This document shows, in pieces, positions 45,782 to 53,908 of a stretch of 64,000 nucleotides of DNA (position 1 is the stretch's first letter; each line of letters starts with the position of its first letter). A model generated the notes under the pieces. That model made no database searches and was not told the origin of the DNA. It saw only the letters and a program-made list of their open reading frames with translations. Source of the stretch: DASQJL01 sp036380835 (GTDB lineage: Bacteria; Eisenbacteria; RBG-16-71-46; SZUA-252); NCBI GenBank assembly GCA_036380835.1, contig DASVDZ010000095.1:1-64000 (forward strand). The letters run 5' to 3'. The position numbers and the translations under genes are program-made.

Positions 45782-46546
45782 TCAAAGCAGGTACCCGCCC
45801 GAGACATGGAGGGCGGCGCCGGTCACGTAGCCCGACTCCTCCGCGAGGAGGAAGAGGGCGGCTCGCGCGATCTCGCGCGGGGCCCCGAGGCGCCGCGCCG
45901 GGATCGATCGGGCGAGCGACGCGAGCCGCCGCGGCAGTCCGGGCGTCCGGATGATCCCGGGGAGGAGGACGTTCACGGTGATGCCGTTCGCCGCCTCCTC
46001 CTGGGCGACGCTGCGCGCCAGGGTCAGGAGCGCGAGCTTGACCGCGCGGTAGGCGTGGGCCCGCGGCGCGGCGCGCGGGACGTCGCCTCCCGCGACGCCG
46101 AAGAGGAGGATGCGCCCGTAGCGGCGGCGGCGCATCCCCGGAAGCGCGGCCGCGACCGCCGTGACGGCCGGGGTCAGGTTCGAACGGACGAGCGCGTCGA
46201 GCCGCTCCGCGTCGAGCGCGTCGAAGGGCCCCTCCCAGTAGTCGCCCGCCGCGACCACCAGGACGTCGGGCGCCGGGGCCCGCCCCGCCGCGCGGCGGAG
46301 GAGCGCGCGGACCCGCTCCCGCCGCGTCGCGTCGCCGCGCGCCGCGCGGAGCGGCAGGCCCCGCGTCCTGGCCATCGCGGCGAGCTCCGCCAGCGGCCCG
46401 GGCTCGCGGCCCACCGCGAGGACGCGCGCCCCCTCCTCGGCCAGGGCCACCGCGACGGCGCGGCCCAGGCCACGGGATCCCCCGATCACGAGGGCGGCGC
46501 GGCCGTCGAAACCGGTCCGCGTGGCGGTCTGCTTGGTCGCTCCCAC
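45782..46546 (-). CDS. Short-chain dehydrogenase/reductase
   Basis: About 254 residues. Rossmann motif VIGGSRGLGRA near residue 20, and the active-site region AYRAVKLALLTLARSVA gives YxxxK (Tyr in HAYRAVK). The usual NAG motif reads VVAAGDY, and the catalytic Ser position in LLFGVAGG is Gly or Val, so the Ser of the tetrad is not evident. The GTG at 46546 was chosen because a TTG at 46579 lies inside the promoter -35. Substrate unknown; FabG-like oxidoreductase is the nearest class. Confidence 0.78.
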   Translation of the reverse strand: MGATKQTATRTGFDGRAALVIGGSRGLGRAVAVALAEEGARVLAVGREPGPLAELAAMARTRGLPLRAARGDATRRERVRALLRRAAGRAPAPDVLVVAAGDYWEGPFDALDAERLDALVRSNLTPAVTAVAAALPGMRRRRYGRILLFGVAGGDVPRAAPRAHAYRAVKLALLTLARSVAQEEAANGITVNVLLPGIIRTPGLPRRLASLARSIPARRLGAPREIARAALFLLAEESGYVTGAALHVSGGYLL

Positions 46547-46564
46547 GGGCTGTGCTACTATAGT
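46533..46564 (+). promoter_or_regulatory. Possible plus-strand promoter for the small-protein/glpX operon
   Basis: The -10 TATAGT (46559-46564) is good, but the best -35 (TTGGTC, 46533-46538) is 20 bases away, so activity may need an activator. It shares the palindrome ACTATAGT with the oppositely oriented promoter. Confidence 0.35.
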
Positions 46565-46584
46565 CGGCTCAAGCGGCAAGTCAA
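46557..46584 (-). promoter_or_regulatory. Promoter of the SDR/adenosine-specific kinase pair
   Basis: Minus-strand TTGACT (46584-46579), 16-base spacer, TATAGT (46562-46557). Transcription should begin near 46550, leaving only about four bases before the GTG start of the SDR gene, so the message may be nearly leaderless. Confidence 0.65.
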
Positions 46585-46602
46585 TCGAGGGCGGACGATC
46601 CG

Positions 46603-46941
46603 ATGAACGACCAGAAGTGGGAAGAGGTGCTCCGGCGCCTCGACAAGCTCTTCGGGAACCTCGAGTTCGACGAGACGGAGGAGGAGGAGACGCAGGCCGT
46701 CACCGAGTCCGTCGTCTGGACGAGCCCCCAGGGACGGATGAAGCTCGCCCGCACGACGCGCCCCCTCGTGGTGGACAAGAAGCTCCACTATTCCAACCGG
46801 CCGGGCGGGGGCACGCACGTCGAGTACGTCTTCTCCAAGACCGAGACGACGAGCCGGATCCGCCTCTTCCGGTGGAGCGACGCGCGGGGCGACTGGGACG
46901 AGATCGACGCCTCGGCGCTGACCGGAGCGGAGGCGCCCTAG
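46603..46941 (+). CDS. Small protein of unknown function upstream of glpX
   Basis: 112 residues, ATG with GAGGGCGGA upstream. I do not recognise the family. The first 30 residues are an acidic amphipathic helix (WEEVLRRLDKLFGNLEFDET, then a Glu run). The rest looks like a small beta domain with WTSPQGRMKLARTTRPLVVD and YVFSKTETTSRIRLFRWSD. There is no signal or membrane segment. Only two bases separate it from glpX, so the two are co-expressed and it might act on or with the phosphatase. Codon use matches its neighbours. Confidence 0.75.
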   Translation: MNDQKWEEVLRRLDKLFGNLEFDETEEEETQAVTESVVWTSPQGRMKLARTTRPLVVDKKLHYSNRPGGGTHVEYVFSKTETTSRIRLFRWSDARGDWDEIDASALTGAEAP

Positions 46942-46943
46942 GC

Positions 46944-47939
46944 GTGGACCGCCACGTCGGTCTCGACCTCGTCCGCATCACCGAGGCCGCGGCGGTCGCT
47001 TCGGCGCGGTGGATGGGCCGCGGCGACGTGAACGGGGCCGATCAGGCCGCCGTGAACGCCATGCGGCGCGCGTTCGACCAGGTCGACGTGCGCGGCACCG
47101 TGGTGATCGGCGAGGGGGAGCGAGACGAGGCGCCGATGCTCTACATCGGCGAGCGCGTCGGGTCGGGGTACGGCCCCGAAGTGGACATCGCGCTCGATCC
47201 GCTCGAATGCACCAACTCCGTCGCGTACGGGCGCCCCAACGCCCTCGCCGTGATCGCGCTCGCGCAGCGCGGCCATTTCCTCCACGCCCCCGATACGTAC
47301 ATGGAGAAGATCGCGACCGGCCCGAAGGCCGCGCACGCGATCGACCTCTCCCGATCCGTCGAAGAAAATCTAGAGTCGATCGCGGCGGCGAAAGGCTACG
47401 GCCTCGACGACCTGACCGTGGTCGTCCTCGACCGGCCGCGCCACGAGGAGATCGTGCAGCGGATCCGGAAGACCGGCGCGCGCATCCACCTGATCCCGGA
47501 CGGCGACGTCTCCGCGGCCATCGCCACCGCGATCGATTCGACGGGCGTCGACGTGCTCGTCGGGATCGGCGGCGCCCCCGAGGGCGTGCTCGCCGCGGCG
47601 GCGCTGCGCTGCCTCGGCGGCGCCATCCAGGGGCGCCTCCGGTTCCGGAGCGAGGAGGAGCGCGAGCGGGCGCGGCGGATGGGGATCGACGACGGGGACC
47701 GCGTCTACACCGAGACCGACCTCGCCCGGGGGGACTCGATCGTGTTCGCGGCGACGGGCGTGACCGACGGGGACATGCTCGACGGCGTGCGCTTCACGGG
47801 CGTCGGCGCCGAGACCCACTCCATGGTCATGCGCGTGAAGACGGGAACCGTCCGGACGATCCGGACGAAGTACATGTTCGACGACGCGGGCGAGCGCTCG
47901 CTCACCTCCCAGGACATTGACCGGCCCCTCGCTTCCTGA
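46944..47939 (+). CDS. glpX: Fructose-1,6-bisphosphatase class II
   Basis: 331 residues, GTG start at 46944, two bases after the small gene. It hydrolyses fructose-1,6-bisphosphate in gluconeogenesis. GRGDVNGADQAAVNAMRRAF, the metal site VVIGEGERDEAPMLYIGE and DIALDPLECTNSVAYG are diagnostic of GlpX. Later DVLVGIGGAPEGVLAAAALR is also conserved. Together with the reversible PPi-type PFK elsewhere in the window it controls the same step. Confidence 0.95.
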   Translation: MDRHVGLDLVRITEAAAVASARWMGRGDVNGADQAAVNAMRRAFDQVDVRGTVVIGEGERDEAPMLYIGERVGSGYGPEVDIALDPLECTNSVAYGRPNALAVIALAQRGHFLHAPDTYMEKIATGPKAAHAIDLSRSVEENLESIAAAKGYGLDDLTVVVLDRPRHEEIVQRIRKTGARIHLIPDGDVSAAIATAIDSTGVDVLVGIGGAPEGVLAAAALRCLGGAIQGRLRFRSEEERERARRMGIDDGDRVYTETDLARGDSIVFAATGVTDGDMLDGVRFTGVGAETHSMVMRVKTGTVRTIRTKYMFDDAGERSLTSQDIDRPLAS

Positions 47940-48681
47940 CTCGGCGCTCGATCTCCTCGCGGTCGGAGCGCATCCCGACGACGTCGAGATCTCCTGCGGC
48001 GGCACCCTCGCGACCGGGGTGCGCCAGGGGTTCGCCGTCGGAATCGTCGACCTGACGCGGGGCGAGCTCGCGACGAACGGCACGCCGGAGATCCGCGCGG
48101 CGGAGGCCGCGGCCGCCGCTTCGGCCCTCGGCGTCGCCGGGCGCTGGAACCTCTGGCTCCCCGACGGCGGCCTGAACGCCTACGACCCGGCGCAAGTCAG
48201 ACGAACGGTGGAGGCGCTCCGCGCGCTCAAGCCGAGCGTCGTGGTCACCCACTTCCCCCAGGATCGCCACCCCGACCACGTCGCCGCGTCGGCGCTCGTG
48301 GACCGAGCCGCCTACCTCGCCGGGCTCCGCCGATTCGACGCGCCCGGCGCGCCGTTTCGCCCGCGCGTCCGGTACCACTTCGCCTCGCGCGTCGGATTCA
48401 CCCCGTCGTTCGTGGTCGACGTGACCGACGCGTGGGAGCGGAAGCGCGAAGCGATCCTCGCGCACGGGAGCCAGGTCACGCGGGAAGCGAAGGACGCCGC
48501 GCCGACCCCCCTCAATCGCGGCGGATTCCTCGAATTCGTCGAGTCCAGGGCGCGGCACTACGGCGGGATGATCGGCGTCCGCTACGGCGAGCCGTTCCAC
48601 GCGAGCGATCCATGGGGCGTCCGGTCGCTCGAGGCGCTCTTCGGCGCCCCGCGCCCCGCGCCGGGCGCCTTCACCGGCTAG
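47917..48681 (+). CDS. bshB1: BshB1-type N-acetylglucosaminyl malate deacetylase (PIG-L/LmbE family)
   Basis: 254 residues, apparent TTG start at 47917, overlapping glpX by 23 bases. The zinc site is AVGAHPDDVEISCGGT (about residues 15-30) with the later DRHPDHVAASALV. VGIVDLTRGELATNGTPEIR and LWLPDGGLN follow the BshB1 pattern. BshB1 removes the acetyl group from GlcNAc-malate in bacillithiol synthesis. BshA and BshC are not in the window, so another GlcNAc-type substrate cannot be excluded. Confidence 0.8.
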   Translation: MTGPSLPDSALDLLAVGAHPDDVEISCGGTLATGVRQGFAVGIVDLTRGELATNGTPEIRAAEAAAAASALGVAGRWNLWLPDGGLNAYDPAQVRRTVEALRALKPSVVVTHFPQDRHPDHVAASALVDRAAYLAGLRRFDAPGAPFRPRVRYHFASRVGFTPSFVVDVTDAWERKREAILAHGSQVTREAKDAAPTPLNRGGFLEFVESRARHYGGMIGVRYGEPFHASDPWGVRSLEALFGAPRPAPGAFTG

Positions 48682-49954
48682 GCGCCGCGCCCGCCACGCT
48701 GTCCGGGGACGCCGGCCCCGCTTCCTTCGTGAGCGCCGCCTTCGCCGCCCGGAACGTCCGCAGCCGTTCGGCGTACCGCGCGTTCCCCCGCGAGAGACGC
48801 TCCGCCCGCTGCTCCGCGTCGATGGCCCGCTCGAGGTTCCCCGACCGGTAGGCCGCCTCGGCCAGCGTGTCGTAGAGGTTGGCGTCGTCTCCGCGCGCGG
48901 CGACGGCCGCCTCGGCCAGACGAAGCGCCTCGGCGGGATCGCCGCCGTGCGTCGCGAGGAACCACGAGAGCTCGTTCAGCGCGTCGGAGTCCTTCGGCGC
49001 CCGCGCGAGCGCTCCTCGGAACCCGGCCTCCGCCGCACGGTACTCGCGGGCGGCCCCGGTTTCGTCCCCCAGGCGCTTCGCGCGATCGCCGAGACGGACG
49101 TGGGCCGCAGCCAGGAAGGACCCTTCGAGGCGGTCGTGGAGCCGCTCGAGGGGCGGGATCGGGTCGTCCGCCGCGTCCACGCGCAGGTCGACCAGGCGAT
49201 CCGACCCCTGTGCCGCGGACGAGGCGCCGGCGCGCACCACGAGGAGCGCCGCGGACGCCTCGCCACCGGCCTCCTCGAACGCGCCGTCCGGATCGACCGC
49301 CATCGCGGCGGCGACGAGCGCGGCGAGGAGGCGCGAGGAGAGATCGCCCGACGCGGCTTCGAACGCCGCGGCCATGGCCTGGAGGGGCTCCCCGCCGTCG
49401 AGGCCCTGGCCGACGCAAGCGTAGGCCTTCCCCGACTTCGCTCCCGCCCAGCCGCGGAGCCGCTTCCCGGAGACGGCGGCGGCACCGCCTGCGCCGATCG
49501 CTGCGATCTGCCACGATTCGGGATCCCCGGGAAGCGAGCGGGCCGAGTCGATGGCCGCGGCGGCCCCGGCCCCCCGAGCGAGCGCCGCGAGCGCCGCGAG
49601 CGCCACGTCCCCGGTGGGGGCGCCGAGGACCGCCACGGCGCCGGCCCCGGCCGCGGCCGCGGGGATCCGGGCGCCGCACGCGATCGACGGGGCGGCGCAG
49701 GCGACCCCCCACGCGGAGGCGGCGGAGTCGACCGCGACGATGGCGAACGACGGGCCGGGTCCGGCGCGGGGTCGGAGGACGCGCGCCGCGGGCGTCGGAT
49801 GGACGTCGCCCGTGGCGCCGGAGAGCGCGGAGTCCGCGGCCGCGCGAGGGGCCGCGAGGAGCGGGATGGGAATCCCCGCGAAGGGCGGGACGATCGCGGC
49901 GGACGCCGCCGCGCCCGCGAGCGCCGCCAGGGCCGCCCGCCGGACCCGGCGCAT
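48671..49954 (-). CDS. DUF1028 protein with C-terminal TPR region
   Basis: 427 residues, ATG at 49954 in a TGATG overlap with the transketolase gene. A signal peptide is likely (about 1-40). The DUF1028 core begins PSFAIVAVDSAASAWGVACA (about 68-87), a fold related to Ntn hydrolases, and runs to about 260. The last 150 residues form TPR helices (DALNELSWFLATHGGDPAEA, NLYDTLAEAAYRSGNLERAI). DUF1028 proteins are mostly of unknown function. The stop overlaps bshB1 from the opposite strand by 11 bases. Confidence 0.78.
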   Translation of the reverse strand: MRRVRRAALAALAGAAASAAIVPPFAGIPIPLLAAPRAAADSALSGATGDVHPTPAARVLRPRAGPGPSFAIVAVDSAASAWGVACAAPSIACGARIPAAAAGAGAVAVLGAPTGDVALAALAALARGAGAAAAIDSARSLPGDPESWQIAAIGAGGAAAVSGKRLRGWAGAKSGKAYACVGQGLDGGEPLQAMAAAFEAASGDLSSRLLAALVAAAMAVDPDGAFEEAGGEASAALLVVRAGASSAAQGSDRLVDLRVDAADDPIPPLERLHDRLEGSFLAAAHVRLGDRAKRLGDETGAAREYRAAEAGFRGALARAPKDSDALNELSWFLATHGGDPAEALRLAEAAVAARGDDANLYDTLAEAAYRSGNLERAIDAEQRAERLSRGNARYAERLRTFRAAKAALTKEAGPASPDSVAGAAPSR

Positions 49955-50958
49955 CACCCGCCGCGCTTGCGGGCGAGGACGCGCTCTGCGGCGCGGAGGA
50001 TGTCGGGGGACTTGATGCCGAACGCCGCCATCAGCTCGTCCTGCTTTCCGGAGCGGCCGAACCGATCGTGGACCGCGACGAATTCCATCGGGACCGGGCG
50101 CGTGCGGACGACGACCTCGGCCACCGCGCCGCCGAGCCCGCCGTGGATCTGGTGTTCCTCGGCGGTCACGATCGCGCCGCACTCCTCGGCCGCGCGGACG
50201 ATCACGGGGGCGTCGATCGGCTTCAGGGTGTGGAGGTTGATCACCCGCGCCTCGATCCCCTTCGCCGCGAGCGCCTGGGCGGCGACGAGCGCCTCGTAGA
50301 CCATGACCCCGCACGCCATGATCGCGAGGTCGCGCCCTTCCCGCATGGTGTTCGCCTTGCCGATCGTGAAGGGGGTTTCGGCGTCCGTCACGACGGGGAC
50401 CGGCTCGCGTCCGAACCGGATGTAGACGGGATGCGGATCGTCCGCCGCCGCGACGGTGGCCTTCCGGGTCTCGTAGTAGTCGCAGGGCACGATCATCCGC
50501 ATGTTCGGAATCGAGCGGACGATCGCGATCTCCTCCATCGCCTGGTGCGTGGCGCCGTCGGGTCCCACGCTGATGCCGCCGTGGGCGCCGCCGATCTTCA
50601 CGGGAAGGTCGGTGTACGCCACCGTCACGCGCATCTGGTCGGCGCTCCGGCAGGAGGCGAAGGCGCCATACGTCGCGAGATAGGGGATCTTCCCCACCGC
50701 GGCCAGCCCCGCGGCCACGCACATCATGTTCTGTTCCGCGATGCCCACCTGGACGAACCGGTCGGGGAACCGCTCGGCGAAGAAGTTCACGTTGGTGGAG
50801 CCCGAGAGGTCGCCCACCAGCACCACGACGTTGGGGTTCCGCTCGCCCAGGTCGACGAGCCCATGCCCGAATCCCTCGCGCGTCCGCTTCATCTCGGGCT
50901 TCGCCAAGTCGATCGTCGCGGCGCGCGGCGGCGGGGACATCGGCGCGGTCTTGCTCAT
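49954..50958 (-). CDS. Transketolase, C-terminal subunit
   Basis: 334 residues. Pyrimidine-binding and C-terminal transketolase domains: VVLVGDLSGSTNVNFFAERF, FVQVGIAEQNMMCVAAGLAA with the catalytic Glu, and GISVGPDGATHQAMEEIAIV. It pairs with the N-terminal subunit just upstream to form a split transketolase of the pentose phosphate pathway. The ATG overlaps the partner stop (ATGA). Confidence 0.92.
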   Translation of the reverse strand: MSKTAPMSPPPRAATIDLAKPEMKRTREGFGHGLVDLGERNPNVVVLVGDLSGSTNVNFFAERFPDRFVQVGIAEQNMMCVAAGLAAVGKIPYLATYGAFASCRSADQMRVTVAYTDLPVKIGGAHGGISVGPDGATHQAMEEIAIVRSIPNMRMIVPCDYYETRKATVAAADDPHPVYIRFGREPVPVVTDAETPFTIGKANTMREGRDLAIMACGVMVYEALVAAQALAAKGIEARVINLHTLKPIDAPVIVRAAEECGAIVTAEEHQIHGGLGGAVAEVVVRTRPVPMEFVAVHDRFGRSGKQDELMAAFGIKSPDILRAAERVLARKRGG

Positions 50959-51857
50959 GCGGCTCCGTTCGCGGACGGCGCGATCGCCTTCGCGGCGTGC
51001 GATTCGAGGCGCTTCGTCCATTCGGGGAGCGACGTGCCGAGCTCGCGCAGGGCCTGTTCGGCCTGCTCCGGCTTCGGAGGCACCCCGTGCCAGCGGTAGT
51101 CGTCCTCCATGAACGAGACGCCCTTTCCCATGACCGTGTGCGCCAGGATCACCGACGGGCGCCCGCGCGTGGCGCGGGCTTCGTCGAACGCCCGGAGGAT
51201 CCCCTCGACGTCGTGCCCGTCGCACTCCACGACGTGCCAGCCGAACGAGCGCCACTTGTCGCCCAGCGGCGCGATGCCGATGACGTCCTGCACGTCGCCG
51301 TCGATCTGCTTCCGGTTGTAGTCGATGACGCCGCAGAGATTGTCGAGCTTGTAGTGGGCGGCGAACATCGCCGCCTCCCAGACCTGCCCCTCCTGCTGCT
51401 CGCCGTCCCCCATCACGCAGTAGACGCGGCGCGGATTGCCGTCCATCCGCGACCCGAGCGCCATCCCGCAGGAAACCGAGAGGCCCTGTCCAAGCGAGCC
51501 GGACGAGATCTCGATTCCGGGTGTGTCGTGCTTGCTGGGATGGCCCTGGAGGTGCCCTTCGAAGCTCCGGAACCCGAGCAGGTCGCGGAGCGGGAAGTAG
51601 CCGCGCTCGGCCATGAGCGAGTAGATGACCGGCGTCACGTGGCCGATGGAGAAGTGCCAGAGATCCCGGCCCGGATCGTCGAGTCGGTCGGGATCGACGT
51701 TCATCTCGTGGAAGAAGAGGACGGTGCCGAGGTCCGCCGAAGAGAGCGGGCCGCCGCTGTGGCCGGATTGCGCGCGGGCGAGAAGGGTGATGATGTCGCG
51801 CCGAACCATGAGCGCGCGCTCGCGCAGCGCTTCGATGCCTGTATCGAGACGTGGCAA
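50955..51857 (-). CDS. Transketolase, N-terminal subunit
   Basis: 300 residues from a TTG at 51857 with a perfect GGAGG eight bases upstream; an upstream GTG at 51890 lacks an SD. Thiamine diphosphate domain: LLARAQSGHSGGPLSSADL, HFSIGHVTPVIYSLMAERGY, and GDGEQQEGQVWEAAMFAAHY then DYNRKQIDGDV for the metal/ThDP site. Works only together with the C-terminal subunit. Confidence 0.92.
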   Translation of the reverse strand: MPRLDTGIEALRERALMVRRDIITLLARAQSGHSGGPLSSADLGTVLFFHEMNVDPDRLDDPGRDLWHFSIGHVTPVIYSLMAERGYFPLRDLLGFRSFEGHLQGHPSKHDTPGIEISSGSLGQGLSVSCGMALGSRMDGNPRRVYCVMGDGEQQEGQVWEAAMFAAHYKLDNLCGVIDYNRKQIDGDVQDVIGIAPLGDKWRSFGWHVVECDGHDVEGILRAFDEARATRGRPSVILAHTVMGKGVSFMEDDYRWHGVPPKPEQAEQALRELGTSLPEWTKRLESHAAKAIAPSANGAA

Positions 51858-51865
51858 CGGATCAG

Positions 51866-51870
51866 CCTCC
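51866..51870 (-). promoter_or_regulatory. Ribosome binding site that decides the transketolase TTG start
   Basis: GGAGG on the minus strand, eight bases before the TTG at 51857. It favours this start over the GTG 33 bases upstream. Confidence 0.7.
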
Positions 51871-51951
51871 AAGGGGGGGCCGGACCGCACCCCAAGTCAG
51901 GTTACCAGACTGCGCGACCAAGCCAAGCGAAATCGGGCCGCTCCCGGATTG

Positions 51952-52938
51952 TCAGGCGTTCACGTGCCGCGCGTCGTACGGGTCGGCGATCGCCCCCGAG
52001 CGCACGGCGCGCGCCACCTCCTCGATCCCGTCGCCGACCCTTCGGCTCGCGCGGAACCCCCAGAGGTGTTCGATCCGGTCGAACGAGACCCGGTACGTCC
52101 GCGGGTCCTTGGCGGCCGGGAGGACACGGACCCGCGCGCCCGGGACGTGCGCCTCGATCTCCTCCTTCAGGTCCCTCAGCTGATAGTTCTCGAGATTGTC
52201 GCCGACGTTCAGGATCGGCTTGCCCGCTGGAAGCGGCCCGTCCATGGCGGCCGTCAGCGCGCGCGCGATGTCGGCGACGTGCACGAACGGACGCCACTGC
52301 TGGCCGCCGAAGATGGTGACCTCGCCCTTCCGGACCGCGTCGCGGGCGAGCAGGTTCACGACCAGGTCGAACCGCATTCGGGGCGACAGGCCGTAGACGG
52401 TGCCGAAGCGCAGGAGCACGGGCTCGAAGGAGGGCTCGCCCCAGAGCTCGAGCAGACCCTGCTCGGCGTGCCAGCGGGTCTCCGCGTAGAGCGAGAGCGG
52501 CCGGACGGGGGACTCCTCCGTCAGCACCTCGTCGCGCCCCTCTCCGTAGACGCTGCACGTGGACGCGAAGACGAAGCGCCGGACCTCGCGCGCCTTGGCC
52601 GCCCGCGCGAGCGCCACCGTCGCGGTCCAGTTCGTCTGAACGGCGCGCTCCTCGTCCTGGGCGCACGCCTTGTCGCCGACGATCGCCGCGAGGTGGATCA
52701 CGGTCCGAACCCCCTCGAGGGCCTCCGCGTGGACCCGCGGATCGCGCAGGTCGCGCGGGAAGAGCGTGAGCGACGGGTGGTCCTGGATTCCCTGGAGCCC
52801 TTCGCCGCCGAAGAGGAAACGGTCGAGGACGCGAACGCGCCTTCCCTCCTCGAGGAGCGACCGCACCAGGATCGAGCCGATGTAGCCGGCACCGCCGGTG
52901 ACGAGGATCGGAGCGTCGTTCGTCGCCGCGTCGCTCAT
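51952..52938 (-). CDS. NAD-dependent epimerase/dehydratase family protein
   Basis: 328 residues. Extended-SDR nucleotide-sugar enzyme: ILVTGGAGYIGSILVRSLLE near the N-terminus, VIHLAAIVGDKAC and FVFASTCSVYGEG with the Ser/Thr region. The catalytic YxxxK is YAETR (Tyr near residue 145), so Arg replaces the usual Lys. VLLRFGTVYGLSPRMRFDLV is typical of UDP-glucose 4-epimerase-like members. The ATG overlaps the methyltransferase stop (ATGA). Probably makes or modifies a nucleotide sugar; the substrate is unknown. Confidence 0.83.
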   Translation of the reverse strand: MSDAATNDAPILVTGGAGYIGSILVRSLLEEGRRVRVLDRFLFGGEGLQGIQDHPSLTLFPRDLRDPRVHAEALEGVRTVIHLAAIVGDKACAQDEERAVQTNWTATVALARAAKAREVRRFVFASTCSVYGEGRDEVLTEESPVRPLSLYAETRWHAEQGLLELWGEPSFEPVLLRFGTVYGLSPRMRFDLVVNLLARDAVRKGEVTIFGGQQWRPFVHVADIARALTAAMDGPLPAGKPILNVGDNLENYQLRDLKEEIEAHVPGARVRVLPAAKDPRTYRVSFDRIEHLWGFRASRRVGDGIEEVARAVRSGAIADPYDARHVNA

Positions 52939-53780
52939 CGTCGCGTCAGGAGGTAGAGGTGGTGATCGGCCGCCGCGCGCGCGAGCGGGCCGACCGGCCG
53001 GATCGAGCGGTCCCACGCCGCGGCGCGCTCGAAGAAGGGGGCGAGTCGCGCGCTCCCCCGGTCCGCCTCGTCGAGCAGCCGCGCGGCATGGCGGTGGAGC
53101 GAGTAGAGGAGGTTCGATCCGAGGAGCACGGCGTCGAAGTCCTCCGCCGTCTCGGCGAGCACCTCGCGATCTCCGACGACGGCGCAGTAGTACCCGTTCT
53201 CCCGCTGGCGGCCGGTCCGGAGCGGGTTGTCCTCGGGATCGCGGAGGAACCGGCTCTCCGCGTTGTTCAGGACGAGCGCGAGGAGACCGCCCGACCGAAG
53301 CACCCGCGCGGCCTCGCGGAGCGAGGCGCGGCGGGTCTCGAGCGGGAGGTGCTCGAGGAGGCCGAGGCAGAGGACCAACGACACGGAGCGGTCGCGGAGC
53401 GGGAGGCGGTCCGACCGGAGGCGAACGGGGAGCGTGCCGGCGACTCGGGCGCGCTTGGCGTTCCGGCCGAGGCGGTGGAGCATCCCGGGAGCGAGGTCGC
53501 CGCAGACGAGCCGCGCGACGCGGGGCGCGACGCGCAGGCTCACGCGCCCGACGCCGGCTCCCACGTCGATCGCGGACGCCCCGCGGAGCGCCGCGCCGCG
53601 CTCCGCGAGCGCGTCGAGGAGGAGGCCGGTCTCCCAGGCGTCGTACGCCGCGTTCACGTGAACCGGCTCGCCCAGGCTCAGCACGGCCGCGAGCTCGTCC
53701 CCGCCATCGTGGCGCGGTCCGCTCCAGTAGGAGGCCGCCCGTACGGCGTCGTATTCGCTCGGGCGCCCGGTGGCCTTCAC
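52935..53780 (-). CDS. Class I SAM-dependent methyltransferase
   Basis: 281 residues, GTG start at 53780. SAM-binding motif I is AIDVGAGVGRVSLRV near residue 72, followed by LVCGDLAPGML (motif post-I Asp) and VSLVLCLGLLEHLPLET, typical of methyltransferase type 11. The first 45 residues, with RHDGGDELAAVL, are unusual. Partnering with the epimerase suggests modification of a sugar or surface glycan, but the substrate cannot be read from sequence. Confidence 0.8.
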   Translation of the reverse strand: MKATGRPSEYDAVRAASYWSGPRHDGGDELAAVLSLGEPVHVNAAYDAWETGLLLDALAERGAALRGASAIDVGAGVGRVSLRVAPRVARLVCGDLAPGMLHRLGRNAKRARVAGTLPVRLRSDRLPLRDRSVSLVLCLGLLEHLPLETRRASLREAARVLRSGGLLALVLNNAESRFLRDPEDNPLRTGRQRENGYYCAVVGDREVLAETAEDFDAVLLGSNLLYSLHRHAARLLDEADRGSARLAPFFERAAAWDRSIRPVGPLARAAADHHLYLLTRR

Positions 53781-53801
53781 GGAAGGAGCCGTCCCGGCCG
53801 C

Positions 53802-53830
53802 TTGTCGCGCGGAACCGGCCCCGCTACAAT
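53802..53830 (+). promoter_or_regulatory. Promoter of the zinc-ribbon gene
   Basis: TTGTCG (53802-53807), 17-base spacer, TACAAT (53825-53830) on the plus strand. Expected transcription start near 53837 gives a leader of about 70 bases ending with AAGGAG seven bases before the ATG. Confidence 0.72.
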
Positions 53831-53908
53831 GGCCGGCGAGCGAAGCGCCGCGCGGCCGGAACGCGCGCGACCGCTTGCCACGCCACGCCCAACCACGAAG
53901 GAGTCGCG

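Noticed and set aside
46547..46579. TTG at 46579 as start of the SDR gene
   Set aside because: It overlaps the -35 of the promoter, so it would not be transcribed from that promoter. The GTG at 46546 still keeps the whole Rossmann fold.
51898..51935. Possible promoter TTGGCT/TAACCT before the transketolase genes
   Set aside because: Both boxes are weak and the spacer is 16 bases, and the genes are probably read from the upstream epimerase gene.
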